64,000 nucleotides of DNA from Sulfurimicrobium sp963779055 (lineage in GTDB: Bacteria > Pseudomonadota > Gammaproteobacteria > Burkholderiales > Sulfuricellaceae). The position numbers and the translations under genes are program-made. The DNA is taken from the NCBI GenBank assembly GCA_963779055.1, contig CAVZWN010000005.1, positions 496,001 to 560,000 of the forward strand, in the 5' to 3' direction. Positions 32,922 through 41,890 of this stretch are shown here, in pieces. The notes under the pieces were generated by a model. That model searched no databases, was not told the DNA's origin, and saw only the letters and a program-made list of their open reading frames with translations. Positions within the stretch are counted from its first letter, which is position 1. Every line of letters begins with the position of its first letter.

Positions 32922-33770
32922 ATGGAACTCACCTTTCTGGCATTTGTATTCTTCATCTTCGTCGCCATCACCGTGGGCAAGGGCGTGCGCATCGTGCCGC
33001 AGGGCGAAGAATGGGTGGTGGAGCGCCTCGGCAAGTACCACACCACCATGCTGCCCGGCCTGCACATCATCATTCCCTACATCGACCGCGTGGGCTACAA
33101 GGTGCCCACCAAGGACCTGATCCTCGACATCCCGCAGCAGGAGGTCATCACCAAGGACAACGCGGTGCTGGTCGTCAACGCCATCGCCTTCGTCAAGGTG
33201 ACGGATACGCAGAATGCGGTGTACGGCGTCACCAGTTTCGAGTTGGCGATCATCAACATGATTCAGACCACCTTGCGCTCCATCGTCGGCGAAATGGAAC
33301 TGGACCAGGCGCTGTCATCGCGCGAGCAGATCAAGGTTCGCCTCAAGGAATCCATTTCCGATGACGTGGCGGACTGGGGGCTGACGCTGAAATCGGTGGA
33401 AATCCAGGACATCAAGCCTTCACACTCGATGCAGGATTCCATGGAACGTCAGGCTGCGGCAGAACGAGAAAGAAAAGCCACGGTCACCAAGGCAGAAGGC
33501 GACAAGCAGGCCGCCATCCTGGAAGCTGATGCACGCCTCGAAGCCGCCAAGCGCGATGCCCAGGCGCAGATCGTGCTGGCACAGGGCGCGGCAGAAGCCA
33601 TCAAGCGGGTGACCGAATCGATCCCGGACCGGGAATTTCCCGCCTATTACCTGCTGGGCGAGAAATACATCCAGGCCATGCGTGCGCTGGCTTCGTCTCC
33701 CAACAGCAAGACCGTGGTGCTGCCTGCGGACATCATGCAGACCGTGCAGAGCATGCTGGGGAAAAAATAG
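32922..33770 (+). CDS. SPFH/band-7 (paraslipin, QmcA-like) membrane scaffold protein
   Basis: The 282-residue product has an N-terminal membrane anchor (FLAFVFFIFVAITVGKGV), a band-7 domain (EEWVVERLGKYHTTMLPGLH; DNAVLVVNAIAFVKVTD) and a coiled-coil tail (QAAAERERKATVTKAEGDKQ). It forms membrane microdomain oligomers with NfeD partners. AGGAG sits six bases before the ATG; it is ten bases after the NfeD gene. Confidence 0.93.
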   Translation: MELTFLAFVFFIFVAITVGKGVRIVPQGEEWVVERLGKYHTTMLPGLHIIIPYIDRVGYKVPTKDLILDIPQQEVITKDNAVLVVNAIAFVKVTDTQNAVYGVTSFELAIINMIQTTLRSIVGEMELDQALSSREQIKVRLKESISDDVADWGLTLKSVEIQDIKPSHSMQDSMERQAAAERERKATVTKAEGDKQAAILEADARLEAAKRDAQAQIVLAQGAAEAIKRVTESIPDREFPAYYLLGEKYIQAMRALASSPNSKTVVLPADIMQTVQSMLGKK

Positions 33771-33899
33771 GCTGCCCGCATCCGGTTTCACCCCGGAAAC
33801 TTCACAAGCCGGGTAAGCGTTCATCTTCGACGCACGGCAAACATGACGCAGCAGGCGCGGCAAGGTAGAATAAGCGTTTGATTAAATAGCAGATTAAGA

Positions 33900-34838
33900 A
33901 TGTCCATTAACTGGTTCCCCGGTCACATGGTTTCGGCGCGCAAAAAAGCCGCTGAAACCATGGAGTCAACCGACCTCATCATTGAAGTACTGGATGCCCG
34001 CCTGCCCGAGGCGAGCTGCAACCCGCTGATCAAGGAGCTGCGCCTGCACCGCCAGCGCCCCTGCCTGAAAATCCTCAACAAGGCCGATCTGGCAGACCCC
34101 GCCGCCACCCAGGCCTGGATCAATTTCTACAACCAGCAAAAAGGCGTCAAGGCCGTCGCGCTGTCCTGCAAGAAACCATCTGACGTGACCAAAGTGCCCG
34201 GCCTGTGCCAGGTGCTTGCACCGCATCGCGACTCCAGGATCAAACCCTTGCGCATGATGATCATGGGCATTCCCAACGTCGGCAAATCCACCCTGATGAA
34301 TGCGCTGCTGAAGCGCCGGGTGGCGGCGGTCGGGGATGAGCCGGCTGTTACCAAAAGCCAGCAGTGCTTCGACCTCAACGACCGGATGACGATCACCGAC
34401 ACGCCGGGACTGATGTGGCCGCGGATCGAGCACGACAGCGACGGCTACATGCTGGCCGCCAGCCACGCCATCGGCCGCAATGCCGTGATCGACGAGGATG
34501 TGGCCGAATTTCTCGCCAACATCCTGCTGGCGCGCTATCCCGCCCTGCTGACCGCCCGTTACGGCTGCCCAGTGGAAGGGCTGGATGGCATCGGCGTGAT
34601 CGAAGCTGTCGCCAAACGGCGCGGCTTCCGCCTCAAGGGCGGCGCACCTGACCTGGAAACAGCCTCGCTCGCTCTGCTCACGGACTATCGTACCGGCGCG
34701 CTAGGCCGCATCAGCCTGGAAACACCAGAAACCCGCAGCGCCATGATCAGCGAGCACCAGCTGGCGCAAGAGAAAAAGATAGCTTCGGGCAAGAAATCAT
34801 CCGCCAGCCCAAGTAGTGAAGACGCCGACGGGCAGTGA
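33900..34838 (+). CDS. Circularly permuted GTPase YlqF/RbgA family
   Basis: Ribosome-assembly GTPase. The 312-residue protein shows the permuted order G4 (NKADLADP) - G1 (GIPNVGKSTLMN) - G3 (DTPGLMWP), the mark of the YlqF/YawG group, preceded by INWFPGHMVSARKKAAE. In Bacillus, RbgA matures the 50S subunit; the proteobacterial orthologue is less studied. Its GTG-linked neighbour yciH follows with a 4-base overlap. Confidence 0.94.
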   Translation: MSINWFPGHMVSARKKAAETMESTDLIIEVLDARLPEASCNPLIKELRLHRQRPCLKILNKADLADPAATQAWINFYNQQKGVKAVALSCKKPSDVTKVPGLCQVLAPHRDSRIKPLRMMIMGIPNVGKSTLMNALLKRRVAAVGDEPAVTKSQQCFDLNDRMTITDTPGLMWPRIEHDSDGYMLAASHAIGRNAVIDEDVAEFLANILLARYPALLTARYGCPVEGLDGIGVIEAVAKRRGFRLKGGAPDLETASLALLTDYRTGALGRISLETPETRSAMISEHQLAQEKKIASGKKSSASPSSEDADGQ

Positions 34839-35203
34839 AAAGCTCTAACGCTAACGGGGGGCTGGTCTACTCCACCGGGCACGGCAGAATGTGCCCTGCC
34901 TGCCGGAATCCCGTTGCCGAGTGCATTTGCAGCAAGAAAAATACCCTGCCCGCATCTGACGGCATCGTGCGCGTTTCCCTGGAAACCAAAGGCCGCAAGG
35001 GTAAGGGCGTCACCCTGATCAAGGGGCTCACGCTGGATGCCCTCGCGCTTGCGCAGCTTGGCAAACAGCTCAAGGCCGCATGCGGCTCCGGTGGCACAGT
35101 GAAGGACGGCTCGATTGAAGTCCAGGGAGATCACCGCGAGCGGGTAATTGAAGTACTCAGGAAGCAGGGATGGGTCGTCAAACAGGCGGGTGGCCCCTCC
35201 TGA
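34835..35203 (+). CDS. yciH: YciH/SUI1 (eIF1-like) translation initiation factor
   Basis: A 122-residue eIF1/SUI1-fold protein with a Cys-containing N-terminal part (MCPACRNPVAECICSKKN, a possible zinc-binding CxxC) and the SUI1 core (VSLETKGRKGKGVTLIKGL; GTVKDGSIEVQGDHRERVIE). Start GTG overlaps the GTPase stop. In E. coli YciH influences initiation fidelity under stress. Confidence 0.93.
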   Translation: MKSSNANGGLVYSTGHGRMCPACRNPVAECICSKKNTLPASDGIVRVSLETKGRKGKGVTLIKGLTLDALALAQLGKQLKAACGSGGTVKDGSIEVQGDHRERVIEVLRKQGWVVKQAGGPS

Positions 35204-35305
35204 GCATCCCCATGCAGGCAGAAAACGGCGGGCGGATTGGCGCTGATGATACAATGCCATCAGGCCTTTTTTTGCCGCCATTAAAATTACTTAAGAGGAG
35301 TTTTT

Positions 35306-35683
35306 ATGAAGATTCAATCCATCGCCCTTGCCGGATTCATGGGCATCCTGAGCCTGACGTCATTCAGCGCCGCAGCAGCAGAAGCCGGCCTGAAGACCGT
35401 CGCAGCCCTGAACGCCAACAGGGTCGCCCTTGCCGGCCAGACGATCAAAGCCCAGGGCAAGGTGGTAAAGGTCAACAACAACATCATGAACCGTAACTTC
35501 GTTCATGTTCAGGACGGCACAGGTGACGCCAACAGTAACAACCTGATCGTCACCAGCAAGCAAACCGCCAATGTCGGCGACCAGGTCACCATTTCTGGCG
35601 TAGTCGTGGTTAACAAGGACTTTGGCAGTGGCTACTCTTATCCCCTGCTGATCGAAGAAGCCAGCATTACGCCCAAGAAGTAA
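35306..35683 (+). CDS. Exported OB-fold protein (NrfJ-like periplasmic 'DNA-binding protein')
   Basis: A 125-residue product with signal peptide (IALAGFMGILSLTSFSAAAAE) and a single OB-like domain (LAGQTIKAQGKVVKVNNNIM; NFVHVQDGTGDANSNNLIVT). Such small exported OB proteins are often labelled DNA-binding or NrfJ-related without experimental basis. AAGAGGAG precedes the ATG. Lone gene after a 102-base gap, which contains a TACAAT-type -10 at about 35249. Confidence 0.75.
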   Translation: MKIQSIALAGFMGILSLTSFSAAAAEAGLKTVAALNANRVALAGQTIKAQGKVVKVNNNIMNRNFVHVQDGTGDANSNNLIVTSKQTANVGDQVTISGVVVVNKDFGSGYSYPLLIEEASITPKK

Positions 35684-35775
35684 GGGCAGCACTCGCATCC
35701 AGCAACACTTCGCCGGGAGTGCGCGGCTTTTCCATCTGGCCGCAGGCAACTCCCGGCGCATCACACCCAGCAAAC

Positions 35776-36051
35776 CTATCCTTCGCTTTCATAACTCGAC
35801 GGCGTGACTCCCGCGCGCGCGAGATACTCGCGCAGATGCTTGATCATCGCCCTGTCGCAGACATTGCTCTGGTGGGGATGGTGAAGGAACTCATCGAAAC
35901 CGTTGAGGATCACATGGAAACGTGCGCCGTGCGCAGGGGTAATGTCGGCACCCAGATGGCGCAGCAGGGACTCGATTTCACGCCAGTGGATGTTGCCGCT
36001 GACCGGGTCGTGGAAGATGGCGCGCAGCAGGCTGCTATGCTTATGGCTCAT
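35776..36051 (-). CDS. HicA-like (mRNA interferase family) toxin without a visible HicB partner
   Basis: The 91-residue product begins MSHKHSSLLRAIFHDPVSGN and has IHWREIESLLRHLGADITPA, GARFHVILNG and FLHHPHQSNVCD. The KH...PxSGxIxWxxIExLLxxLGAxI pattern is that of HicA-like proteins. HicB normally lies adjacent; the 92-base gap downstream and the 150-base upstream gap hold none. The ATG at 36051 is preferred over a longer reading to 36441 which runs antisense through the ABC transporter. Confidence 0.72.
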   Translation of the reverse strand: MSHKHSSLLRAIFHDPVSGNIHWREIESLLRHLGADITPAHGARFHVILNGFDEFLHHPHQSNVCDRAMIKHLREYLARAGVTPSSYESEG

Positions 36052-36201
36052 GGCGAGACTCCTCGTTGAAGGTGCTTCCTGATCGTTTATTATCCCCTCT
36101 TGCAGCGGGGTAAGGCAAAGTTGAGCCGCATTTATCCGTTGTGAAATAATGCCCTCCTGTATTTGCTTTCGCTTGACCGTAAACCAAGGCCCCGGAGCCC
36201 G

Positions 36202-38002
36202 ATGTCCCAATTCGAACACAATCATTCCAGTAGCGCGCCCCAGCCCGGCCAGACCGATCTGCATTCGATCGGCCGCCTGTTCCCCTACCTGTGGGAGTTT
36301 CGCGGGCGGGTATTGCGTTGCGCTGGCCTTATTGATCGGCGCCAAGCTGGCTTCGGTGATGGTGCCGCTGGTATTGAAGGAAATCATCGATGCGCTGGAC
36401 AAATCGCGCGCCGAACTGGTCCTGCCGCTGGCGCTGATCATCGCTTACGGCCTGCTGCGCTTTGCCAGCACTACCTTTGCCGACCTGCGCGACGTGGTGT
36501 TCGGCAAGGTGACGCAGCGCGCCATGCGCCGGGTGAGCATGGCGGTGTTCGAGCATTTGCATGCGCTGTCGCTGCGCTTTCATCTGGAGCGCCAGACCGG
36601 CGGCATCACCCGCGACATCGAGCGCGGCACCAAGGCGATTTCCAGCCTGGTGGGATTTTTACTGTTCCGCATCACCCCCACCGTGCTGGAAATCCTGATG
36701 GTGGCGGCCATCCTGTTCGTCCAGCTGGACTGGGTGTTCGGGGTGATTACGCTGGTGACGCTGGCGGCATATATCGGCTTCACCATCACCATCACCGACT
36801 GGCGCACGCAGTTCGTGCGCCGCGCCAATACGCTGGATTCCGATGCCTATGGCCGCGCCATCGACAGCCTGCTGAACTATGAGACGGTAAAATACTTCGG
36901 CAACGAGCGTTACGAAGCCAGGCGCTACGATGCCAGCCTGGCGGAATGGGAGCAGGTGGCCCTGCAATCGCAGCGCTCGCTCGGCCTTCTGAACGCGGCA
37001 CAGGCCGGGACCATCGCCATCGGCGTCACGCTGATGATATTGCGCGCGGCCAACGGCGTGGTGGAAGGCACGCTCACGCTGGGCGATCTGGTCATGGTCA
37101 ATGCCTTTTTGTTGCAGATGTTCCAGCCCTTGAGCTTTCTCGGCGTGATGTACCGCCAGATCAAGCAATCCATGACCGATGTGGAACGCATGTTCACCCT
37201 GCTGCAACGCCCGAGAGAAGTGGAGGACGCAACGGACGCACACCCGCTGGCCGTGCAGGGCGGCGAGGTGCAGTTCGAGCATGTCGGCTTCGCCTACAAT
37301 GCCGACCGCCCGATTCTGCATGATCTCAGCTTCACCATTCCGGCCGGAAAAACCGTGGCCGCTGTGGGCGCGAGCGGCGCAGGGAAATCCACGCTGGCAC
37401 GCCTGCTGTTCCGCTTTTACGACGTAAATAAAGGCAGCATCCGGGTCGACGGCCAAGACATCCGCCAGGTCACCCAGGACAGCCTGCGCGCGGCCATTGG
37501 CGTAGTGCCGCAGGACACCGTGCTGTTCAATGACAGTATCTACTACAACATCGCCTATGGCCGCCCCGATGCCGCACGCGACGAAGTGATTGAAGCCGCC
37601 CGCGCCGCGCACATTCTCGATTTCATCGAAAGTCTGCCGCAAGGCTGGGACAGCGTGGTCGGCGAGCGCGGCCTGAAGCTCTCCGGCGGTGAAAAACAGC
37701 GCGTTGCCATCGCCCGCACCTTGCTGAAAAACCCGGCGATCCTGATTCTGGACGAGGCCACTTCCGCGCTCGACACCAAAACCGAAAAAGCCATCCAGTC
37801 CGAGCTGCTGGAAATCGCCCGGAGCCGCACCAGCCTGATCATTGCGCACCGCCTCTCCACCGTGGTCGAAGCCGATGAAATCCTGGTCATGGATGCAGGG
37901 CGCATTGCCGAACGTGGACGGCATCCGGAGTTGCTGGCCAAAGACGGCGTGTACGCCCACATGTGGGCGCTGCAACAGCAGACAGACGAAGAAAACCCCT
38001 GA
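36202..38002 (+). CDS. Atm1-type ABC transporter (permease-ATPase) with an apparent +1 frameshift near its N terminus
   Basis: Half-transporter of the Atm1/heavy-metal/iron-sulfur precursor exporter group: six helices, then an ATPase domain with Walker A GASGAGKSTL, LSGGEKQRVAIARTLL and ILDEATSALDTKTE, H-loop IIAHRLST. The family N terminus MSQFEHNHSSSAP...LHSIGRLFPYLWEFRGRVL is read in the frame of ATG 36202, but continuation (ALALLIGAKLASVMVPLVLK) is in the next frame. Removing one T of the TT at 36318-36319 joins them. Either a real mutation or an error in the sequence. A 617-residue alternative frame from 36149 also spans the gene with a different start. Confidence 0.8.
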
Positions 38003-38008
38003 ACAGGC

Positions 38009-38296
38009 TCAGAGTGTTGTCAGGCGGGCCAGCCAGTCACCGAACAGGGAGGTGAGCACGGTCACGGCAGGCAGCACATAGAAAAACCCGCGCATCAGGT
38101 TGCGCAGCGTGCGATTGGCAGTTTTCAGCTCCATGAAATGATCAACCACCATCCGCCCCTTGAAAGCCATGGTCAGCGCAACAGCAATAGTGACCGCCAT
38201 GCCCGGTGCGGCGGATTCCCCGAGCCAGGCGCCGCCCAGCGTCAGCGCCACCAGCAGGAGCCAGAGGCGGTCAAGCAATTTTTCGTGCGGCATCAT
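38009..38296 (-). CDS. norF: NorF-like / cytochrome c oxidase subunit IV family protein
   Basis: A 95-residue protein with three hydrophobic segments (LWLLLVALTLGGAWLG; GMAVTIAVALTMAFKG; FYVLPAVTVLTSLFGDWL) and the DHFMELKTANRTLRNL loop typical of NorF/CoxIV-like partners of NorE. Usually involved in maturing or stabilising nitric oxide reductase. norCB is not in the window. It overlaps no gene and lies eight bases after norE. Confidence 0.8.
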   Translation of the reverse strand: MMPHEKLLDRLWLLLVALTLGGAWLGESAAPGMAVTIAVALTMAFKGRMVVDHFMELKTANRTLRNLMRGFFYVLPAVTVLTSLFGDWLARLTTL

Positions 38297-38304
38297 TGCC
38301 TCCC

Positions 38305-38898
38305 TCAGTGCAGTACATACAGGAGTGGAAAAATCACCAGCCAGGCCAGGTCGGTGGCATGCCAGTAGGAGGCAAATGCCTCCAGGCCATCATGGTCCGC
38401 TGGAGAATAGGCGCCGCTTCTGGCTCGCACCATCACCCACAGCAACCCCATCATGCCCCAGCCGACATGCACGATATGCGTAAAAGTGAGGTAGTAATAG
38501 ACGGTGAAAAACAGGTTCTTCCCGCCCGTGATGCCATGGCTGACATTCCACTGGAACTCAAGCGCCTTGATCACCATATAGCCGGAGGCAGCCAGCAGCA
38601 CCAGGAATAGCCAGCGCAAACAGGCCTGCTGCCGGTTCTGGCGGATTGCATGCACGGACTTGGCCACGAAGTAGCTGCCGGAGATCATCATCACGGTATT
38701 GAGTGTGCCGGCCAGCGTACTCAGGCGGGCGGGGCCTTCCCGGAAAGCCTCTGGATAATGGGCTCTGGCAATGAAATACACGCCGAACAGCAAAGCGAAT
38801 TCGGTCATTTCGCTTAATATTCCGGCCCAGATCCCCTTGTTACCCGGGATGCGGCCGGCAATGGGCTCTGGCGATGGCGCAACTGCGGTCTGCAACAC
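38305..38898 (-). CDS. norE: NorE-like cytochrome c oxidase subunit III family protein
   Basis: The 197-residue protein has five helices with SEMTEFALLFGVYFIARAHY, AGTLNTVMMISGSYFVAKSV, and LTFTHIVHVGWGMMG and YWHATDLAWLVIFPLLYVL, matching the heme-copper oxidase subunit III fold. GTG 38898 (VLQTAVAPSPEP) follows an AGAGG; a longer reading to 39018 would run into the rep promoter region and has no family sequence. Confidence 0.85.
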   Translation of the reverse strand: MLQTAVAPSPEPIAGRIPGNKGIWAGILSEMTEFALLFGVYFIARAHYPEAFREGPARLSTLAGTLNTVMMISGSYFVAKSVHAIRQNRQQACLRWLFLVLLAASGYMVIKALEFQWNVSHGITGGKNLFFTVYYYLTFTHIVHVGWGMMGLLWVMVRARSGAYSPADHDGLEAFASYWHATDLAWLVIFPLLYVLH

Positions 38899-39036
38899 TT
38901 GAATCAGCCTCTTGAAAGCGGTATTTCCAATACCTGCCCGTTCACTGTAGCAGGGTTTTGGCAGGGCTGAAATGGCCGCAAAATCCTCCCCGGAAGGCGT
39001 GATAAAATAGCCTCCCATTCAGGAGCAGTCTGTTGC

Positions 39037-41034
39037 ATGCTGTCAAAGCTTAATTCTCCACAACGCGAAGCGGTCAAATACCTCGACGGCCCACTGCTGG
39101 TACTGGCCGGCGCTGGTAGCGGCAAGACCCGCGTCATCACGCACAAGATCGTCTATCTGATCGAAACCTGCGGCTTCAGCGCCAGTAATATTGCCGCCAT
39201 CACCTTTACCAACAAGGCGGCGCGGGAGATGCAGGAGCGCGTAGGGAAACTGCTGCAAGGCAAGCCGGCACGCGGCCTGACCGTCACCACCTTTCACTCG
39301 CTCGGCCTGCACATCCTGCGCCAGGAAGCCCGGCATCTGGGCTACAAGCCGCGCTTCTCGGTACTTGACTCATCGGACAGCGCGGGCATTCTCAACGACA
39401 TCCTGAAAACGACGGACAAGAAGGAAATCCGCCGCGCCCAGTCGGTCATTTCCAACTGGAAGAATGCCCAGTTGCCGCCCGCTCTGGCCGCACAGCAGGC
39501 GGCAGACGAAACCGAACGCCAGCTGGCTATCGTCTATCAGGCCTACCAGGACACCTTGCAAGCCTATCAAGCGATGGATTTCGACGACCTGATCCGCCTG
39601 CCGGTCGAGCTGTTCGAGAAGCATCCGGAAGTGCTGGAAAAATGGCGCGACAAGCTGCGCTACCTCCTTATCGACGAGTATCAGGATACCAATACCTGCC
39701 AGTATCAGCTGGTGAAGCAGATCGCCGGCAGCCGCGGCGCCTTTACCGCGGTGGGTGACGACGATCAGGCGATTTACGCCTGGCGCGGTGCCAATGTTGA
39801 AAACCTGAAATTACTGCAGGATGATTATCCCCAACTGCAGGTGATCAAGCTGGAACAGAATTACCGCTCCACCGTGCGCATCCTGCGCGCCGCCAACACC
39901 CTGATCGCCAACAACCCCAAGTTGTTCGAAAAGAAACTGTGGAGCGAGCTGGGGCACGGCGACCCGATCCAGGTCATGTCGGCGAAGGATGAAGCGCAGG
40001 AGGCGGAAAATGTCGTCATGCGCCTGCAGACCCACAAATTCCAGCACCGCACGCGCTTTGCCGATTATGCGATTCTCTACCGCGGCAACCATCAGGCGCG
40101 CATTTTCGAACAGCAGCTACGCAACGAAAAAATCCCTTACCTGCTTTCCGGCGGCCAGTCTTTCTTCGACCGCACCGAAATCAAGGACATTATTGCCTAC
40201 CTGCGCCTGCTGGCCAACAGTGACGACGATCCTGCTTTTATCCGCGCCGTGACCACGCCGAAGCGCGGCATCGGCACCAGTACGCTGGAAAAACTGGGCA
40301 CTTATGCGGCCGAACGCCATGTCAGCCTGTTCGCAGCCGCTTTCGAAGCCGGCATGGAGCATCAGCTCGGCGCCAAGCAATACCATCCGCTGATGGAGTT
40401 CTGCAACTTCATCAACAGCATCTCCCTGCGAGCCGAGCGCGAGCCCTGCTCCACCATCATGGCCGACCTGCTTAACGCCATCGGCTATGAATCCTACCTC
40501 TTCGACCAGGAAGAGGCCCGCGCGGCACAGAACAAGTGGAACAACGTGCAGGAATTCGTCGGCTGGATCAGCAAGAAAGGCGAGGAAGACGGCAAGACCG
40601 TGATCGAGCTGACCCAGACCATTGCCCTGATCAATATCCTGGACAGCCGTGAGGATCAGGACATTGACGCGGTGCGCCTCTCCACCCTGCATGCTGCGAA
40701 GGGCCTGGAATACCCGCATGTCTTTCTGGTCGGCGTGGAGGAAGGCATCCTGCCCCACCGCGAAAGCGTCGACAATGGCCAGATCGAGGAAGAGCGGCGC
40801 CTGATGTACGTGGGCATTACCCGTGCACAGAAGGGCCTGACCCTGTCCCACTGCCACAAGCGCAAGCGTGCCGGCGAATGGCAGGGGTGCGAGCCCAGCC
40901 GCTTCATCGACGAACTCCACCAGGACGATCTGCGCGGCAGCGGCCGGAGCCAGGCCGACCCGCAGGCACAGAAAGAGGAAGGCTCCGCCCGTCTTGCCCA
41001 GATCAGGGCGATGCTGGCGAACGGGGGCAAATAA
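39037..41034 (+). CDS. rep: ATP-dependent 3'-5' DNA helicase Rep
   Basis: SF1A helicase assisting replication forks. The 665-residue protein has Walker A AGAGSGKTRVITHK at residue 25, motif Ia FTNKAAREMQERV, motif II DEYQDTN, motif III GDDDQAIYAWRGA, motif V/VI LSTLHAAKGLEYPHVFLVGV and VGITRAQKGL. The overall length and the start LNSPQREAVKYLDGPLLVLA match Rep rather than UvrD. An intrinsic terminator follows immediately. Confidence 0.95.
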   Translation: MLSKLNSPQREAVKYLDGPLLVLAGAGSGKTRVITHKIVYLIETCGFSASNIAAITFTNKAAREMQERVGKLLQGKPARGLTVTTFHSLGLHILRQEARHLGYKPRFSVLDSSDSAGILNDILKTTDKKEIRRAQSVISNWKNAQLPPALAAQQAADETERQLAIVYQAYQDTLQAYQAMDFDDLIRLPVELFEKHPEVLEKWRDKLRYLLIDEYQDTNTCQYQLVKQIAGSRGAFTAVGDDDQAIYAWRGANVENLKLLQDDYPQLQVIKLEQNYRSTVRILRAANTLIANNPKLFEKKLWSELGHGDPIQVMSAKDEAQEAENVVMRLQTHKFQHRTRFADYAILYRGNHQARIFEQQLRNEKIPYLLSGGQSFFDRTEIKDIIAYLRLLANSDDDPAFIRAVTTPKRGIGTSTLEKLGTYAAERHVSLFAAAFEAGMEHQLGAKQYHPLMEFCNFINSISLRAEREPCSTIMADLLNAIGYESYLFDQEEARAAQNKWNNVQEFVGWISKKGEEDGKTVIELTQTIALINILDSREDQDIDAVRLSTLHAAKGLEYPHVFLVGVEEGILPHRESVDNGQIEEERRLMYVGITRAQKGLTLSHCHKRKRAGEWQGCEPSRFIDELHQDDLRGSGRSQADPQAQKEEGSARLAQIRAMLANGGK

Positions 41035-41037
41035 AAA

Positions 41038-41066
41038 GGCGCAGCGTTTGCACGCTGCGCCTTTTT
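41038..41066 (+). terminator. Intrinsic terminator of rep (bidirectional form)
   Basis: GGCGCAGCGT (41038-41047), loop TTGC, ACGCTGCGCC (41052-41061), then TTTTT. A matching run of A on the left makes it usable in both directions, also ending the cytochrome c5 gene that converges from the right. Ten perfect GC-rich pairs make this the strongest terminator in the window. Confidence 0.9.
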
Positions 41067-41086
41067 AGCGGTCTTTAACCTGCGGA

Positions 41087-41581
41087 CTAGGGCGCAGTGA
41101 ATTTGGCACCGGCCGAATTAGCCATATACGCCACTGCTCGAGCCAGTTCGGCATCCGACAGATCCGCCGCGCCGCCACGGGCCGGCATGGCGCGAATCCC
41201 CTCGATAGCATGTTTCACCAGGGTATCGTAGCCTTGGCCAATACGGCTTGCCCAGTCGCCCTTGTTGCCCTGCTTGGGCGCACCCAGCGCACCGGAAGTG
41301 TGGCAAGCAGTACACACAGCATTGAACGCTTCCTCGCCACTCTTTTCAACTTTGGGCGCATTAGCATCCACCACCGTGACCTCGCCTACCGGCTTGATGC
41401 GCTCCGCAACAACCTTGGCCTGAGTTTCGTCAGCGTCCTGAACCACATGGGAAGCCTGAATGCCGAGCACCAGTTGAATAATCAGGAAAATCGCAATCAG
41501 CGGTGCAACCAGGCCACCTACGGTTGCCATGACAACCTGCGCGGGGGTGGTTTTTGTCATTTCTTCGTGATGCTCGCTCAT
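41087..41581 (-). CDS. Membrane-anchored cytochrome c5-type protein
   Basis: A 164-residue protein with an N-terminal membrane helix (GGLVAPLIAIFLIIQLVLG), an extended linker and a class I haem c domain with CTACH at about residue 90 and the axial Met in RAMPARGGAADLSD. The SGALGAPKQG and ELARAVAYMANSAGAKF blocks are those of cytochrome c5. It probably hands electrons to a terminal oxidase. It converges on rep through the shared terminator. Confidence 0.92.
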   Translation of the reverse strand: MSEHHEEMTKTTPAQVVMATVGGLVAPLIAIFLIIQLVLGIQASHVVQDADETQAKVVAERIKPVGEVTVVDANAPKVEKSGEEAFNAVCTACHTSGALGAPKQGNKGDWASRIGQGYDTLVKHAIEGIRAMPARGGAADLSDAELARAVAYMANSAGAKFTAP

Positions 41582-41890
41582 GATCCAATCCTCAACCTAA
41601 GAATTCAAAACCCGAGAATTATACCGACAAAAATCAAAGTTTGTATCGTCCGCGCATCCAATAAATTACTTTTGTTTGCGCCACGCCAATATGGGTTTAG
41701 AATATATACCCCTTTTATTCCCAGTCCAGATTGCGGCAACATATTGATCGCAAATGGGTAGCAGGCAGAAATAGTTGCCGACTACACATCATGGGAACCC
41801 TTAAATAAACACTCTAATCTATTGATGATTAAACGCTAACCTCATACAATACCATTGGAATTATTACCGCTCTCAACTGGGCGCAGGACC
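41582..41890. other. Divergent intergenic region between cytochrome c5 and lpxC
   Basis: A 309-base A+T-rich gap, far richer in A+T than the genes around it. No ORF is convincing (an extended reading from 41855 would add 12 residues to LpxC). A possible lpxC promoter is TTTGCG (41675-41680) with TAGAAT (41698-41703), 17-base spacer, leaving a leader of about 180 bases. No structured RNA element was recognised. Confidence 0.5.

Noticed and set aside
36052..36201. HicB antitoxin frame upstream of the HicA-like gene
   Set aside because: The 150-base gap has no frame with HicB-like sequence; a long minus reading here is antisense to the ABC transporter.
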